From NCBI GenBank assembly GCA_050949885.1, contig JBMNGO010000002.1:372001-436000 (forward strand): a stretch of 64,000 nt of DNA, given 5' to 3'. The notes under the pieces were generated by a model. The model was not told where the DNA came from, ran no database searches, and worked only from the letters and a program-made list of their open reading frames with translations. The translations under genes were made by a program, and so were the position numbers. The stretch's first letter is position 1, and every line of letters begins with the position of its first letter. Positions 42,172 to 50,643 of this stretch are shown here, piece after piece. This DNA comes from JBMNGO01 sp050949885 (GTDB taxonomy: Bacteria; Bacillota; Syntrophomonadia; Syntrophomonadales; Syntrophomonadaceae).

Positions 42172-42483
42172 ATGCAGGTCAAAAAAGGCGATATGGTCTA
42201 TGTAAAGACGGGGAAGGACGCCGGAAAAAGGGGTAAGGTGCTAAGAGTAATTCCCAAGACTAAAAAGGTGCTAGTCGAAGGTATTAACCAGGTGAAACGG
42301 CACCAGAAGCCTAATCGAAAGATTCCCCAAGGAGGCATTCTGACTGTTGAAGCCGCCATGGATGCATCTAATGTAATGGTGGTTTGCAATAAATGTAATA
42401 AACCAACCAGAGTTGGCCACAAACGTTTGGACAACAAAGAAAAAGTAAGATGTTGTAAAAAATGCGGAGAGATTCTTGATTAA
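42172..42483 (+). CDS. rplX: 50S ribosomal protein L24
   Basis: 103 residues; a KOW motif GDMVYVKTGKDAGKRGKVLRV and a C-terminal CNKCNK...RCCKKCGE segment with two CxxC pairs, which would allow zinc binding. ATG behind TGGAGGTGT. Overlaps the open frame of rplE, whose real start is downstream. Confidence 0.96.
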   Translation: MQVKKGDMVYVKTGKDAGKRGKVLRVIPKTKKVLVEGINQVKRHQKPNRKIPQGGILTVEAAMDASNVMVVCNKCNKPTRVGHKRLDNKEKVRCCKKCGEILD

Positions 42484-42514
42484 TCATCCTGGGAAGGGAG
42501 GTACCAGTAATTCA

Positions 42515-43051
42515 ATGAGCAGGCTGTATGAGCTGTATAAAAAAGAAATAACTCCCAAAATGATTGAAAAATTTAACTATAATAACGTAATGCAGGTTCC
42601 CAAAATTGAAAAAATAGTTATAAATATCGGAGTGGGAGAGGCTATTCAAAATCCTAAGGCCCTTGACGGTGCGGTAAATGATTTAGTTGCTATATCAGGG
42701 CAAAAACCGATTATAACCAGGGGTAAAAAGTCCATTGCCGGTTTTAAGCTGAGGGAAGGAATGGCCATTGGTTGTAAAGTGACCCTGAGGGGGGAAAGGA
42801 TGTATGATTTTCTTGACCGACTAATGAATCTGGCTCTGCCAAGAGTTAGGGATTTCCGGGGGGTATCGCCCCAGGCCTTTGATGGACGGGGAAACTATTC
42901 ATTAGGAATCAAGGAACAAACAATCTTTCCTGAGATTGAATATGACAAAATAGACAAAAGCCGAGGAATGGAAGTTGTAATTGTTACAACTGCCAAGACG
43001 GATGAAGAAGCACGGGAATTGTTAAAGCTTATGGGAATGCCATTCAGATAG
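42515..43051 (+). CDS. rplE: 50S ribosomal protein L5
   Basis: 178 residues; binds 5S rRNA. ATG 42515 gives MSRLYELYKKEITP, the family start. The frame is open back to 42476, but that stretch overlaps rplX and has the GGGAGGTACC site inside it. Conserved VPKIEKIVINIGVGEA and DFRGVSP segments. Confidence 0.96.
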   Translation: MSRLYELYKKEITPKMIEKFNYNNVMQVPKIEKIVINIGVGEAIQNPKALDGAVNDLVAISGQKPIITRGKKSIAGFKLREGMAIGCKVTLRGERMYDFLDRLMNLALPRVRDFRGVSPQAFDGRGNYSLGIKEQTIFPEIEYDKIDKSRGMEVVIVTTAKTDEEARELLKLMGMPFR

Positions 43052-43065
43052 GAGGTAGATTGTAC

Positions 43066-43251
43066 ATGGCCAAAAAGGCAATGATTGCCAAACAGAAACG
43101 GGATCCCAAATTCCAGGTGCGTGGTTATAATAGATGCAAAATTTGTGGTAGGCCTAGAAGCTATATGAGAAAATTTGGTATGTGCAGGATTTGTTTCCGG
43201 GAATTTGCGCACCGCGGGGAGATTCCTGGTGTTACCAAAGCAAGCTGGTAA
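43066..43251 (+). CDS. rpsN: 30S ribosomal protein S14, zinc-binding type
   Basis: 61-residue short form with zinc ligands CKICGRPRSYMRKFGMCRIC (two CxxC pairs). Typical type Z S14 of Gram-positive bacteria. ATG 43066 behind AGGAGGTAG; a TTG two codons upstream is in frame. Confidence 0.97.
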   Translation: MAKKAMIAKQKRDPKFQVRGYNRCKICGRPRSYMRKFGMCRICFREFAHRGEIPGVTKASW

Positions 43252-43276
43252 CTTGCAGTTAAAGGAGGTTTATGTT

Positions 43277-43675
43277 ATGGTCATGACTGATCCCATAGCC
43301 GATTTCTTAACCAGAATAAGAAATGGCAATATGGTGATGCATGAAACCGTGGAAGTACCCAGTTCAAAAATCAAGGCGGGTATTGCTGAGATATTACGGG
43401 AAGAAGGATATATCAAGGATCTTGAATATATAGAAGATGGCAAACAGGGCATAATTAGGATCTATCTCAAATATGGGCCCAACAAGGAAAGAATTATTAC
43501 CGGAATTAAACGGATTAGCAAACCGGGCCTGAGAGTATATGTTAAAAAGGATGAGATTCCAAAGGTGCTTGGTGGCCTGGGGACAGCGGTTTTATCCACC
43601 TCAAAAGGTCTTATGACCGACAAGCGGGCCCGCCAGGAAAAGATCGGCGGAGAAGTAATATGTTATATCTGGTAG
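43277..43675 (+). CDS. rpsH: 30S ribosomal protein S8
   Basis: 132 residues; MTDPIADFLTRIRNGN near the start and the C-terminal STSKGLMTDKRARQEKIGGEVICYIW. Start ATG 43277 (or ATG 43283, MTDPIAD) behind AAAGGAGG; the longer open frame upstream runs inside rpsN and is not used. Confidence 0.97.
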   Translation: MVMTDPIADFLTRIRNGNMVMHETVEVPSSKIKAGIAEILREEGYIKDLEYIEDGKQGIIRIYLKYGPNKERIITGIKRISKPGLRVYVKKDEIPKVLGGLGTAVLSTSKGLMTDKRARQEKIGGEVICYIW

Positions 43676-43693
43676 CTGAAGGAGGAAGAAACT

Positions 43694-44233
43694 GTGTCAA
43701 GGATTGGTAAGAAACCTATCAGTCTACCCGCTGGAGTAGAAGCAATAATCGACGGCAACCAGATTACCGTCAAAGGACCAAAAGGGGAGTTAACCCAGCA
43801 AATCCCCCAGGATATAGCAGTTATTCAAGAAGGGGATCAGCTTTTAGTGCAAAGATCTTCTGATAACCGGAAACACCGTGCTTTGCACGGATTGACCCGG
43901 GCGTTGATTGCTAATATGGTCCATGGGGTAAGCAATGGTTACGAGAAAAAGCTGGAACTGGTAGGGGTAGGATATAGGGCCCAAATGCAGGGGAAAAAGC
44001 TGGTGTTGAGTGTCGGCTTTTCTCACCCGGTTGAAATTGAAGCACCCCAGGGTATTGAATTTGAAGTGCCTGCAGTAACTAAAATTACTGTTAAGGGCAT
44101 TAATAAGCAGTTGGTAGGAAACACCGCGGCCCATATAAGGGCAATAAGAAAACCAGAACCTTACAAAGGTAAGGGCATAAAGTATGAAAATGAGGTTATC
44201 AGGCGCAAAGCTGGTAAAGCAGGCGGGAAATAG
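43694..44233 (+). CDS. rplF: 50S ribosomal protein L6
   Basis: 179 residues in two similar domains; MSRIGKKPI start and the C-terminal EPYKGKGIKYENEVIRRKAGKAGGK. GTG start behind GAAGGAGGAAG. Confidence 0.98.
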   Translation: MSRIGKKPISLPAGVEAIIDGNQITVKGPKGELTQQIPQDIAVIQEGDQLLVQRSSDNRKHRALHGLTRALIANMVHGVSNGYEKKLELVGVGYRAQMQGKKLVLSVGFSHPVEIEAPQGIEFEVPAVTKITVKGINKQLVGNTAAHIRAIRKPEPYKGKGIKYENEVIRRKAGKAGGK

Positions 44234-44255
44234 CCAGGGAAGGAAGTGACCAAAA

Positions 44256-44621
44256 TTGTTTAATAAACCGGATAGAAAAGCACTTAGGCAGAAAAAGCAT
44301 CAAAGAATCCGTAAGAAAGTTTCAGGGACTGAAACCATTCCACGGTTATGTATTTATAAGAGCCTAAATAATATTTATGCGCAAATTATTGATGATACAA
44401 ACAGCAACACCCTGGTCTCTGCTTCTACCCTGGAAGAGGATTTTAAAGACCTTGGTTCCAAAACAAATATTGACGCAGCTCGTAGAGTGGGAATGCGTAT
44501 TGCCGAAAAGGCTCAGGAAAAAGGTATAAAAACCGTGGTTTTCGACCGCAACGGTTATAAGTACCACGGGGGCGTAGCTGCTTTCGCAGATGCGGCCAGG
44601 GAAAAAGGATTAGAGTTTTAG
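44256..44621 (+). CDS. rplR: 50S ribosomal protein L18
   Basis: 121 residues; basic N-terminal arm, PRLCIYKSLNNIYAQIIDD and YHGGVAAFADAAREKGLEF. Works with L5 at 5S rRNA. TTG start behind GGGAAGGAAGTG. Confidence 0.96.
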   Translation: MFNKPDRKALRQKKHQRIRKKVSGTETIPRLCIYKSLNNIYAQIIDDTNSNTLVSASTLEEDFKDLGSKTNIDAARRVGMRIAEKAQEKGIKTVVFDRNGYKYHGGVAAFADAAREKGLEF

Positions 44622-44648
44622 TCTAATGTGGTTTACAGGAGGGACACC

Positions 44649-45152
44649 ATGATTGATAAGGAACAGGCAGGACCCGAGCAAATCGAAAAGGTGGTAAACA
44701 TTAGAAGAGTAGCCAAAGTAGTAAAGGGCGGCCGGCGCTTCAACTTCAGTGCACTGGTAGTTGTAGGCGATGGCGAAGGAAAAGTAGGAATCGGCAAGGG
44801 CAAGGCTGCTGAAGTACCAGAGGCAATAAGAAAAGGTGTAGAAAATGCCAAAAAGAATATGAAGGAGATACCACTTATTGATCAAAGGACTATCCCCCAT
44901 GAAATTATTGGGAGATTCGGAGCTGGACGGGTATTACTGAAGCCGGCTGCTCCTGGAACCGGAGTTATTGCGGGTGGGCCCGTCAGAGCGGTTCTGGAGG
45001 CTGTTGGTGTCAAAGATATTCTGACCAAGTCCCTCGGATCATCCAATTCCAATAATATGGTTTTGGCAACTATGGAAGGCCTGAAGAATTTGAAACAGGC
45101 TGAGCATGTAGCCAGATTGCGGGGAAAGAACATAGAAGATTTTGTGGGTTAA
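44649..45152 (+). CDS. rpsE: 30S ribosomal protein S5
   Basis: 167 residues; double-stranded RNA-binding-like N-terminal domain with VVKGGRRFNFSALVVVGDGEGKVGIGKGKAAEVP. ATG 44649 behind ACAGGAGGGAC; an in-frame GTG at 44628 lies before that site. Confidence 0.97.
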   Translation: MIDKEQAGPEQIEKVVNIRRVAKVVKGGRRFNFSALVVVGDGEGKVGIGKGKAAEVPEAIRKGVENAKKNMKEIPLIDQRTIPHEIIGRFGAGRVLLKPAAPGTGVIAGGPVRAVLEAVGVKDILTKSLGSSNSNNMVLATMEGLKNLKQAEHVARLRGKNIEDFVG

Positions 45153-45164
45153 GGAGGGATTACA

Positions 45165-45350
45165 TTGGGAAAGCAGATAAAGATAACCTGGACCAAAAGC
45201 TTTATAGGTTTCCCCAAAACCCAGAGAGCTATTATTAAGAGTCTTGGCTTAAGAAAGCTTCAGCACAGTGTAGTCAAAGAGGATTGTCCACAAATAAGGG
45301 GACAGATTACCAAAGTTAAACATCTAGTTACTGTTGAAGAAATTGATTAG
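45165..45350 (+). CDS. rpmD: 50S ribosomal protein L30
   Basis: 61 residues; KQIKITWTKSFIGFPKTQRAIIKSLGLRKLQHSV is the family core. TTG start behind AAGGAGGG. Twelve bases after rpsE. Confidence 0.96.
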   Translation: MGKQIKITWTKSFIGFPKTQRAIIKSLGLRKLQHSVVKEDCPQIRGQITKVKHLVTVEEID

Positions 45351-45367
45351 TATTGGGAGGTTTTAAA

Positions 45368-45808
45368 GTGAAGCTGCATGAATTAAAATCTCCGCCAGGT
45401 GCCACCAAACGTGTTAAAAGAGTTGGGCGTGGCACTGGTTCGGGCCACGGCAAAACATCTACACGTGGGCATAAAGGGCAGAAGGCCCGTTCCGGCGGTG
45501 GGGTCAGACCCGGCTTTGAGGGTGGTCAAATGCCCCTGCAAAGGCGTATACCTAAACGGGGATTTACCAATATATTCAAAAAAGAATATGCTATTGTAAA
45601 TGTTAAAGACCTCAACATTTTTGAAGATGGTACTTTAATTACTCCTGAAGTTCTGAAACAAGCTGGTTTAATCAAAAAAGTCCAGGATGGAGTAAAGGTG
45701 CTGGGAAGCGGAGATCTGGAAAGGCGACTGGAGCTCCGGGTGCACAAGATAACCAAGCAGGCAGAAGAGAAGGTTACCGCCAAAGGTGGAAGAGTTGAGG
45801 TGATTTAA
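45368..45808 (+). CDS. rplO: 50S ribosomal protein L15
   Basis: 146 residues; MKLHELKSPPGATKRVKRVGRG start and Gly/Arg/Lys-rich GRGTGSGHGKTSTRGHKGQKARSGG extension that enters the ribosome core. GTG 45368 behind TGGGAGG; TTG 45353 overlaps that site. Its stop shares an A with the secY ATG. Confidence 0.97.
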   Translation: MKLHELKSPPGATKRVKRVGRGTGSGHGKTSTRGHKGQKARSGGGVRPGFEGGQMPLQRRIPKRGFTNIFKKEYAIVNVKDLNIFEDGTLITPEVLKQAGLIKKVQDGVKVLGSGDLERRLELRVHKITKQAEEKVTAKGGRVEVI

Positions 45809-47070
45809 TGCTGGGCTTTTTCAAGGAAGCATTTAAAGTCGGGGACCTCAAGAGAAAAATTCTTTTTACAATCCTGATGTTGCTGGTTTTTCGGATCGGA
45901 GCGCATGTTCCGGTGCCAGGCATTGATCCTAGCCGGATAGAACAGTTACTGACCGGCCAGTTGTTTGGATTTTTTGATATTATTTCTGGGGGAGCTTTTA
46001 AACGATTCAGTATATTTGCTATGAGCATAACCCCCTATATTAATGCATCAATTATTATGCAGCTCCTGCAGGTTATTGTTCCAAGGATAGAGGAACTGGC
46101 CAAAGAAGGAGAAGAGGGCAGAAAGGTAATTGCCCAATATACCAGGTATGGCACGGTGGTTTTAGCTCTAGTCCAGGCTATCGGAATGTCCTTTGCCCTG
46201 GGGAAAACTGGCGCCATTACTAACCCTGGTTTTGGAGCCTATGCAGTTATTGCTGTTTCCCTGACTGCAGGTACAGCCTTCTTGATGTGGATAGGTGAAA
46301 TGATTACTGAGAAAGGGATAGGGAATGGCATATCCCTGATCATCTTTGCAGGAATTGTATCCAGGCTTCCGGGACAGATTTCCGGCGTGGGGCAGGAACT
46401 GTCAGGAGGAATTATTGGATATTTTAATATTGCTTTGTTTATAGTAATTGCTCTGGCCGTTATAGTTGCAATAATTTGTGTTAATGAAGGCCAGCGCAGG
46501 TTGCCTATACAGTATGCCAAGCGTGTAGTAGGGAGAAAACTATATGGCGGGCAAAGCACATTTTTACCCTTAAAAGTAAATGCCGGGGGAGTTATCCCTA
46601 TAATATTCGCCATGTCCTTAATGATGTTCCCGGCCACTATCGGGTCCTTTATGCCAAACTCGGCTTTTAACAAGTTTTTGGAAAGCTACTTTCACTTTGG
46701 CGCTGTAGGCTACAATTTGCTCTATGCTATATTTATAGTGTTCTTTACCTATTTCTATGTTGCCATTATTTTTAATCCGGCTGATGTGGCTGACAATATC
46801 AAGAAATATGGCGGCTTTATTCCTGGCCTGAGACCGGGGCGACCGACAGCGGAACATATCGATAAGGTGCTCTCGCGGTTGACTTTGGCGGGAGGAGTCT
46901 TTTTGGCTTTAATTGCTATACTGCCCAATTTTGTGATGGGCTTAACTGGAATTACCAGCCTTTGGTTTGGAGGAACCGCCCTGTTGATTATGGTTGGAGT
47001 TGCTCTGGATACCATGAAGCAGATAGAAGCACATTTGTTGTTACGCAACTATGAAGGTTTTGTTAAATAG
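45808..47070 (+). CDS. secY: Protein translocase subunit SecY
   Basis: Ten-span channel protein, 420 residues. N-terminal FRIGAHVPVPGID, the plug and lateral gate region SIFAMSITPYINASIIMQLL, and the C-terminal loop KKYGGFIPGLRPGRPT with the conserved Arg needed for SecA. Forms SecYE with the SecE encoded at 20526. Confidence 0.97.
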   Translation: MLGFFKEAFKVGDLKRKILFTILMLLVFRIGAHVPVPGIDPSRIEQLLTGQLFGFFDIISGGAFKRFSIFAMSITPYINASIIMQLLQVIVPRIEELAKEGEEGRKVIAQYTRYGTVVLALVQAIGMSFALGKTGAITNPGFGAYAVIAVSLTAGTAFLMWIGEMITEKGIGNGISLIIFAGIVSRLPGQISGVGQELSGGIIGYFNIALFIVIALAVIVAIICVNEGQRRLPIQYAKRVVGRKLYGGQSTFLPLKVNAGGVIPIIFAMSLMMFPATIGSFMPNSAFNKFLESYFHFGAVGYNLLYAIFIVFFTYFYVAIIFNPADVADNIKKYGGFIPGLRPGRPTAEHIDKVLSRLTLAGGVFLALIAILPNFVMGLTGITSLWFGGTALLIMVGVALDTMKQIEAHLLLRNYEGFVK

Positions 47071-47081
47071 GAGATGATATT

Positions 47082-47732
47082 TTGAACATAGTCCTAATGG
47101 GGCCTCCAGGCGCAGGAAAGGGGACTCAAGCTGAATTAATCGTTGCTGAATACCCTATACCGCATATATCAACCGGCGACATGTTGAGGGAGGCTGTTAC
47201 ACAAGGTACTGAATTAGGCAAGGAAGCCCAAAGGTATATGAACGAAGGAAAACTGGTTCCTGATGAGGTAACCATTGGCATAGTTGAAGAAAGGTTGAGC
47301 AGGGAGGATTGCCAAAAAGGATTCTTGCTGGATGGATTCCCTCGTACTACTCAGCAGGCAGAGGCCTTGGATGAGATGTTAAAGGGAAAAGGTAAACAGA
47401 TTGAGGCTGCTATTAACATCGACGTTCCTGAAGATATCCTGGTGGAACGTATGCAGGCAAGAATCAGTTGTAAGAACTGCAAAGCCATTTATAACTTAAA
47501 GACCAATCCTCCAACCACAAGCGGTATTTGTGATAAATGCCAGGGAGAACTGGTGCAACGCAATGATGACCAAGGAGAAATAGTTCATAAGAGACTCCAG
47601 GTGTACTGGCAACAGACTAATCCCGTTCTTGATTACTATAAAAAAGCCAATACTCTTTACAATATTAACGGAAATCAAGACGTGCGGAAAATTTTCTTAC
47701 AGGTTAAAGGGATTCTGGAGAGACTCAAATGA
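47082..47732 (+). CDS. adk: Adenylate kinase with zinc-type lid
   Basis: Equilibrates ATP, ADP and AMP. Walker A GPPGAGKGTQ, core DGFPRT, and a lid carrying four Cys (CKNC at about 127-130 and CDKC at about 150-153), the zinc-bound form common in Gram-positives. 216 residues. TTG start. Its last four bases overlap the start of map (ATGA overlap). Confidence 0.97.
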   Translation: MNIVLMGPPGAGKGTQAELIVAEYPIPHISTGDMLREAVTQGTELGKEAQRYMNEGKLVPDEVTIGIVEERLSREDCQKGFLLDGFPRTTQQAEALDEMLKGKGKQIEAAINIDVPEDILVERMQARISCKNCKAIYNLKTNPPTTSGICDKCQGELVQRNDDQGEIVHKRLQVYWQQTNPVLDYYKKANTLYNINGNQDVRKIFLQVKGILERLK

Positions 47733-48505
47733 TTATAAGAAAAACCCGGGAGGAAATTGCCCTAATGAAACTGGCAGGGCAGACGGTTGCTGAAATTTTA
47801 AACATCCTGGCCAAAGCAGTTAAGCCAGGAGTGCTTACTGGTGACCTGAACAGTATTGCAGAAGAGGAATGCAGAAAAAGAGGGGCCATTCCCCTTTTCA
47901 AAAACTACCCGAACCCGGCCGGAGGCCCGCCTTTCCCCGGAGTGATATGCGCATCAGTAAATGATGAGGTGGTCCATGGTATTCCCGGTAATAGGGTACT
48001 TAAAGAAGGAGACATTATAAGTATTGATTTTGGGGCATCAGTAGAGGGCTTTGCAGGAGATTCTGCTATAACTGTTCCAGTAGGTGTAATAAGTCCTGAA
48101 GTTGCCAGGTTGCTTGTGATTACCAAGGAGTCGCTAATGAAGGGGATTGAGCAAGCACGACCCGGCAATAGGCTGGGTATGATTTCTCATGCTATACAGC
48201 GGTACGCAGAGAAACATGGACTACATGTGGTTAGAGAACTGGTTGGCCACGGGATTGGGCGACAAATGCATGAAGACCCCCAGGTACCCAACTATGGAAG
48301 GCCGGGCCAAGGACCGATACTAAAGGAAGGTATGACCATTGCTATAGAACCCATGCTGAATTTGGGGACGCGTAAAGTCTACACCAAAAGCGATCACTGG
48401 ACTGTTGTAACTGCTGATGGTTCCTATTCGGCCCATTTTGAGCATACGGTGGCCATCAGTGAGAGGGGCCCAGAAATCCTCACCTTAGGTAATGGGGGTG
48501 GTTAG
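47729..48505 (+). CDS. map: Methionine aminopeptidase, type I
   Basis: Removes the initiator Met from nascent proteins. Metal ligands visible: Asp in IDFGASVEGFAGDSA, His in GHGIGRQMHEDP, Glu in AIEPMLNLG and Glu in HFEHTVAI. 258 residues. ATG start overlapping adk by four bases. Confidence 0.97.
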   Translation: MIIRKTREEIALMKLAGQTVAEILNILAKAVKPGVLTGDLNSIAEEECRKRGAIPLFKNYPNPAGGPPFPGVICASVNDEVVHGIPGNRVLKEGDIISIDFGASVEGFAGDSAITVPVGVISPEVARLLVITKESLMKGIEQARPGNRLGMISHAIQRYAEKHGLHVVRELVGHGIGRQMHEDPQVPNYGRPGQGPILKEGMTIAIEPMLNLGTRKVYTKSDHWTVVTADGSYSAHFEHTVAISERGPEILTLGNGGG

Positions 48506-48507
48506 GT

Positions 48508-48804
48508 ATTCCTGAGAATGTCTTAGGCAGGATTGTACTGTCCAAGTCCGGGCGTGATAAAGGAAGGCTGTTTGTTGTCCTGAAGGTCTTTAATGAAAGA
48601 TATGTGATTATAGCAGACGGTGATTATAGAAAAGTGGAAAAACCCAAGCTAAAAAATGTTAAACACCTGCAATGGACCAATATAACAGCAGAATCCATAT
48701 TAAATTGTCTAAAGCAAGGGGAATTTCCTGAAAACCATATGATTAGAAAAGCCCTGGAAGATATTAATAAATCCAGATTTATTGAGGGGAAGGAGGTCTG
48801 GTAA
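48508..48804 (+). CDS. KOW-domain RNA-binding protein (L14e-like) with an apparent ATT start
   Basis: A 98-residue protein of the L14e-like KOW family that sits between map and infA in many Clostridia. The conserved segment LGRIVLSKSGRDKGRLFVVLKV (residues about 6-27) is followed by IIADGDYRKVEKPKLKNVKHLQ. In this frame the nearest upstream stop is at 48490-48492, and between it and GTG 48604 there is no ATG, GTG or TTG. GTG 48604 would cut away the whole KOW motif. ATT 48508, seven bases after GGGGGTGG, fits both ribosome-binding site and family start. Its stop abuts infA. Confidence 0.85.
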   Translation: MPENVLGRIVLSKSGRDKGRLFVVLKVFNERYVIIADGDYRKVEKPKLKNVKHLQWTNITAESILNCLKQGEFPENHMIRKALEDINKSRFIEGKEVW

Positions 48805-49023
48805 ATGGCTAAGGAAGATGTAATTGAGGTTGAGGGCATAGTTCTTGAGCCACTACCCAACACGATGTTCAGAGTCGAATTGGAAAACGGCCATAAGGTT
48901 CTCGCCCACATATCTGGAAAAATGCGGATGAATTTTATCAGGATACTTCCCGGGGACCGGGTAATGGTGGAATTATCGCCATACGATTTAAATCGTGGTA
49001 GAATAATATACCGATTCAAGTAA
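48805..49023 (+). CDS. infA: Translation initiation factor IF-1
   Basis: 72-residue S1-fold protein: MAKEDVIEVEGIVLEPLPNTMFRVELENGHKVLAHISGKMR is diagnostic (residues 1-42). ATG behind AAGGAGGTC, immediately after the preceding stop. Confidence 0.98.
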   Translation: MAKEDVIEVEGIVLEPLPNTMFRVELENGHKVLAHISGKMRMNFIRILPGDRVMVELSPYDLNRGRIIYRFK

Positions 49024-49059
49024 ACCAACGGGGCTGGTGCAGATTAGGAGGTTAAGATT

Positions 49060-49173
49060 GTGAAGGTTAGATCTTCAGTTAAACCCATGTGTGAAAAATG
49101 TAAGATTATTAAGCGCAATGGGAAAGTGATGGTAATTTGTGAAAATCCCAAGCATAAACAGGTACAGGGTTAA
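49060..49173 (+). CDS. rpmJ: 50S ribosomal protein L36, zinc-binding form
   Basis: 37 residues: MKVRSSVKPMCEKCKIIKRNG, then a Cys and His further on (VICENPKHKQVQG), giving the CxxC...C...H zinc site. GTG start behind TTAGGAGG. Small but certain from sequence and position between infA and rpsM. Confidence 0.97.
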   Translation: MKVRSSVKPMCEKCKIIKRNGKVMVICENPKHKQVQG

Positions 49174-49193
49174 GAATCAGGAGGTGAAAATAC

Positions 49194-49562
49194 TTGGCAA
49201 GAATAGCAGGAGTAGACCTACCCAGAGATAAAAGGGTGGAAATATCCTTAACTTACATTTACGGTATAGCCAGACCTTCCGCTCGGAAAATATTGGCAGA
49301 GGCAGGTATAAATTTTGATACCAGAGTGAAAGATTTAACAGAAGAAGAAGTAGCAAAATTAAGGGATATTATTGAAAAGCGTTATACGGTTGAAGGTGAT
49401 CTGCGCAGGCAGATTAGCATGGATATTAAACGACTGATGGACCTTGGTTGTTATAGAGGCCTTCGTCATAGACGCGGCCTGCCGGTAAGGGGCCAAAACA
49501 CAAAAACTAATGCCCGTACTCGCAAGGGACCGAAGCGCACGGCGGGCGCGAAGAAAAAATAA
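49194..49562 (+). CDS. rpsM: 30S ribosomal protein S13
   Basis: 122 residues; MARIAGVDLPRDKRVEI start and the C-terminal RHRRGLPVRGQNTKTNARTRKGP tail that reaches the P-site tRNA. TTG start behind CAGGAGGTGA. Confidence 0.98.
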   Translation: MARIAGVDLPRDKRVEISLTYIYGIARPSARKILAEAGINFDTRVKDLTEEEVAKLRDIIEKRYTVEGDLRRQISMDIKRLMDLGCYRGLRHRRGLPVRGQNTKTNARTRKGPKRTAGAKKK

Positions 49563-49577
49563 AAGGGGGAAATCTAA

Positions 49578-49970
49578 TTGGCACGGAGAGTCACGACCAG
49601 GGTCAAGAAACGGGAAAAGAAAAATGTACAACTAGGTATAGCACATATAAAATCAACTTTTAATAATACTATTATTTCTATTACCGATAAACAAGGTAAT
49701 GCCATATCGTGGGCAAGTGCTGGGACTATGGGTTTTAAAGGATCAAGAAAAAGTACTCCCTTTGCTGCTCAGCAAGCCGCCGAGGCTGCAGCACGAGCTG
49801 CCATGGAACATGGCATGAGAGAAGTAGAATGTTATGTAAAAGGCCCCGGGGCCGGAAGGGAAGCTGCCATCAGATCCCTGCAAGCTACCGGACTGGAAGT
49901 GAGCGTTATTAAAGATGTGACGCCTATTCCTCATAATGGATGCAGACCACCGAAGAGAAGAAGAGTTTAA
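49578..49970 (+). CDS. rpsK: 30S ribosomal protein S11
   Basis: 130 residues; AHIKSTFNNTIISITD and KGPGAGREAAIRSLQATGLEV core, ending PHNGCRPPKRRRV. TTG start behind AAGGGGGAAA. Confidence 0.98.
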   Translation: MARRVTTRVKKREKKNVQLGIAHIKSTFNNTIISITDKQGNAISWASAGTMGFKGSRKSTPFAAQQAAEAAARAAMEHGMREVECYVKGPGAGREAAIRSLQATGLEVSVIKDVTPIPHNGCRPPKRRRV

Positions 49971-49986
49971 GGAGGTTATGGACTAA

Positions 49987-50616
49987 GTGGGAAGATATAC
50001 GGATTCAGTCTGTCGCTACTGCCGCGGAGAGGGAGAAAAACTGTTTTTAAAAGGAGATAGATGTTATTCAGAAAAGTGTGCAGTCGAAAGAAAGCCCTTT
50101 GGGCCGGGTGCACATGGACAGGGCCGCAGGCAAAAGCCAACTGAGTATGGGTTACAGCTACGGGAAAAACAGAAAACCAAAAGAACCTATGGTTTGATGG
50201 AAAAGCAATTTCGTAATTACTTTAAAAGGGCTGAAAGGCAAAAAGGTATTACTGGAGAAAATTTGCTGATTCTTTTGGAAAGAAGACTGGATAATGTAGT
50301 TTATCGACTGGGTTTTGCATCATCACGCAAAGAGGCTCGTCAATTGGTAAACCACGGGCACTTTACCATTAACGGTAAAAAGGCTACTATTCCATCAATG
50401 ATGGTAAGAGTCGGTGATATTATCCAGGTAAAAGAAAAGAGCAGGGAATCCGCCAAATTTAAAGAAATTAAAGAACAGGCTGCATATAAGACTCCTCCTG
50501 AGTGGTTGAGTGTTGATGTAGAGAATTTAGCTGGAACCGTGCTGGCTTATCCGGTTAGAAATCAGATTGATACACCTGTAAGCGAACAGCTTATTGTTGA
50601 GCTCTATTCAAGATAA
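49987..50616 (+). CDS. rpsD: 30S ribosomal protein S4, zinc-binding form
   Basis: 209 residues with Cys9, Cys12, Cys26 and Cys31 near the N-terminus, the zinc (C+) form, and an S4 RNA-binding domain (RLDNVVYRLGFASSRKEARQLVNHGHF). GTG start behind AAGGAGGTTATGG. In this operon position S4 often acts as translational repressor. Confidence 0.97.
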   Translation: MGRYTDSVCRYCRGEGEKLFLKGDRCYSEKCAVERKPFGPGAHGQGRRQKPTEYGLQLREKQKTKRTYGLMEKQFRNYFKRAERQKGITGENLLILLERRLDNVVYRLGFASSRKEARQLVNHGHFTINGKKATIPSMMVRVGDIIQVKEKSRESAKFKEIKEQAAYKTPPEWLSVDVENLAGTVLAYPVRNQIDTPVSEQLIVELYSR

Positions 50617-50643
50617 AACCAAGAACAAGGAGGGGATTTGTCA

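Noticed and set aside
43175..43276. Longer S8 starting at 43175
   Set aside because: It would overlap most of the zinc S14 gene; the ATG at 43277 follows AAAGGAGG and matches the family.
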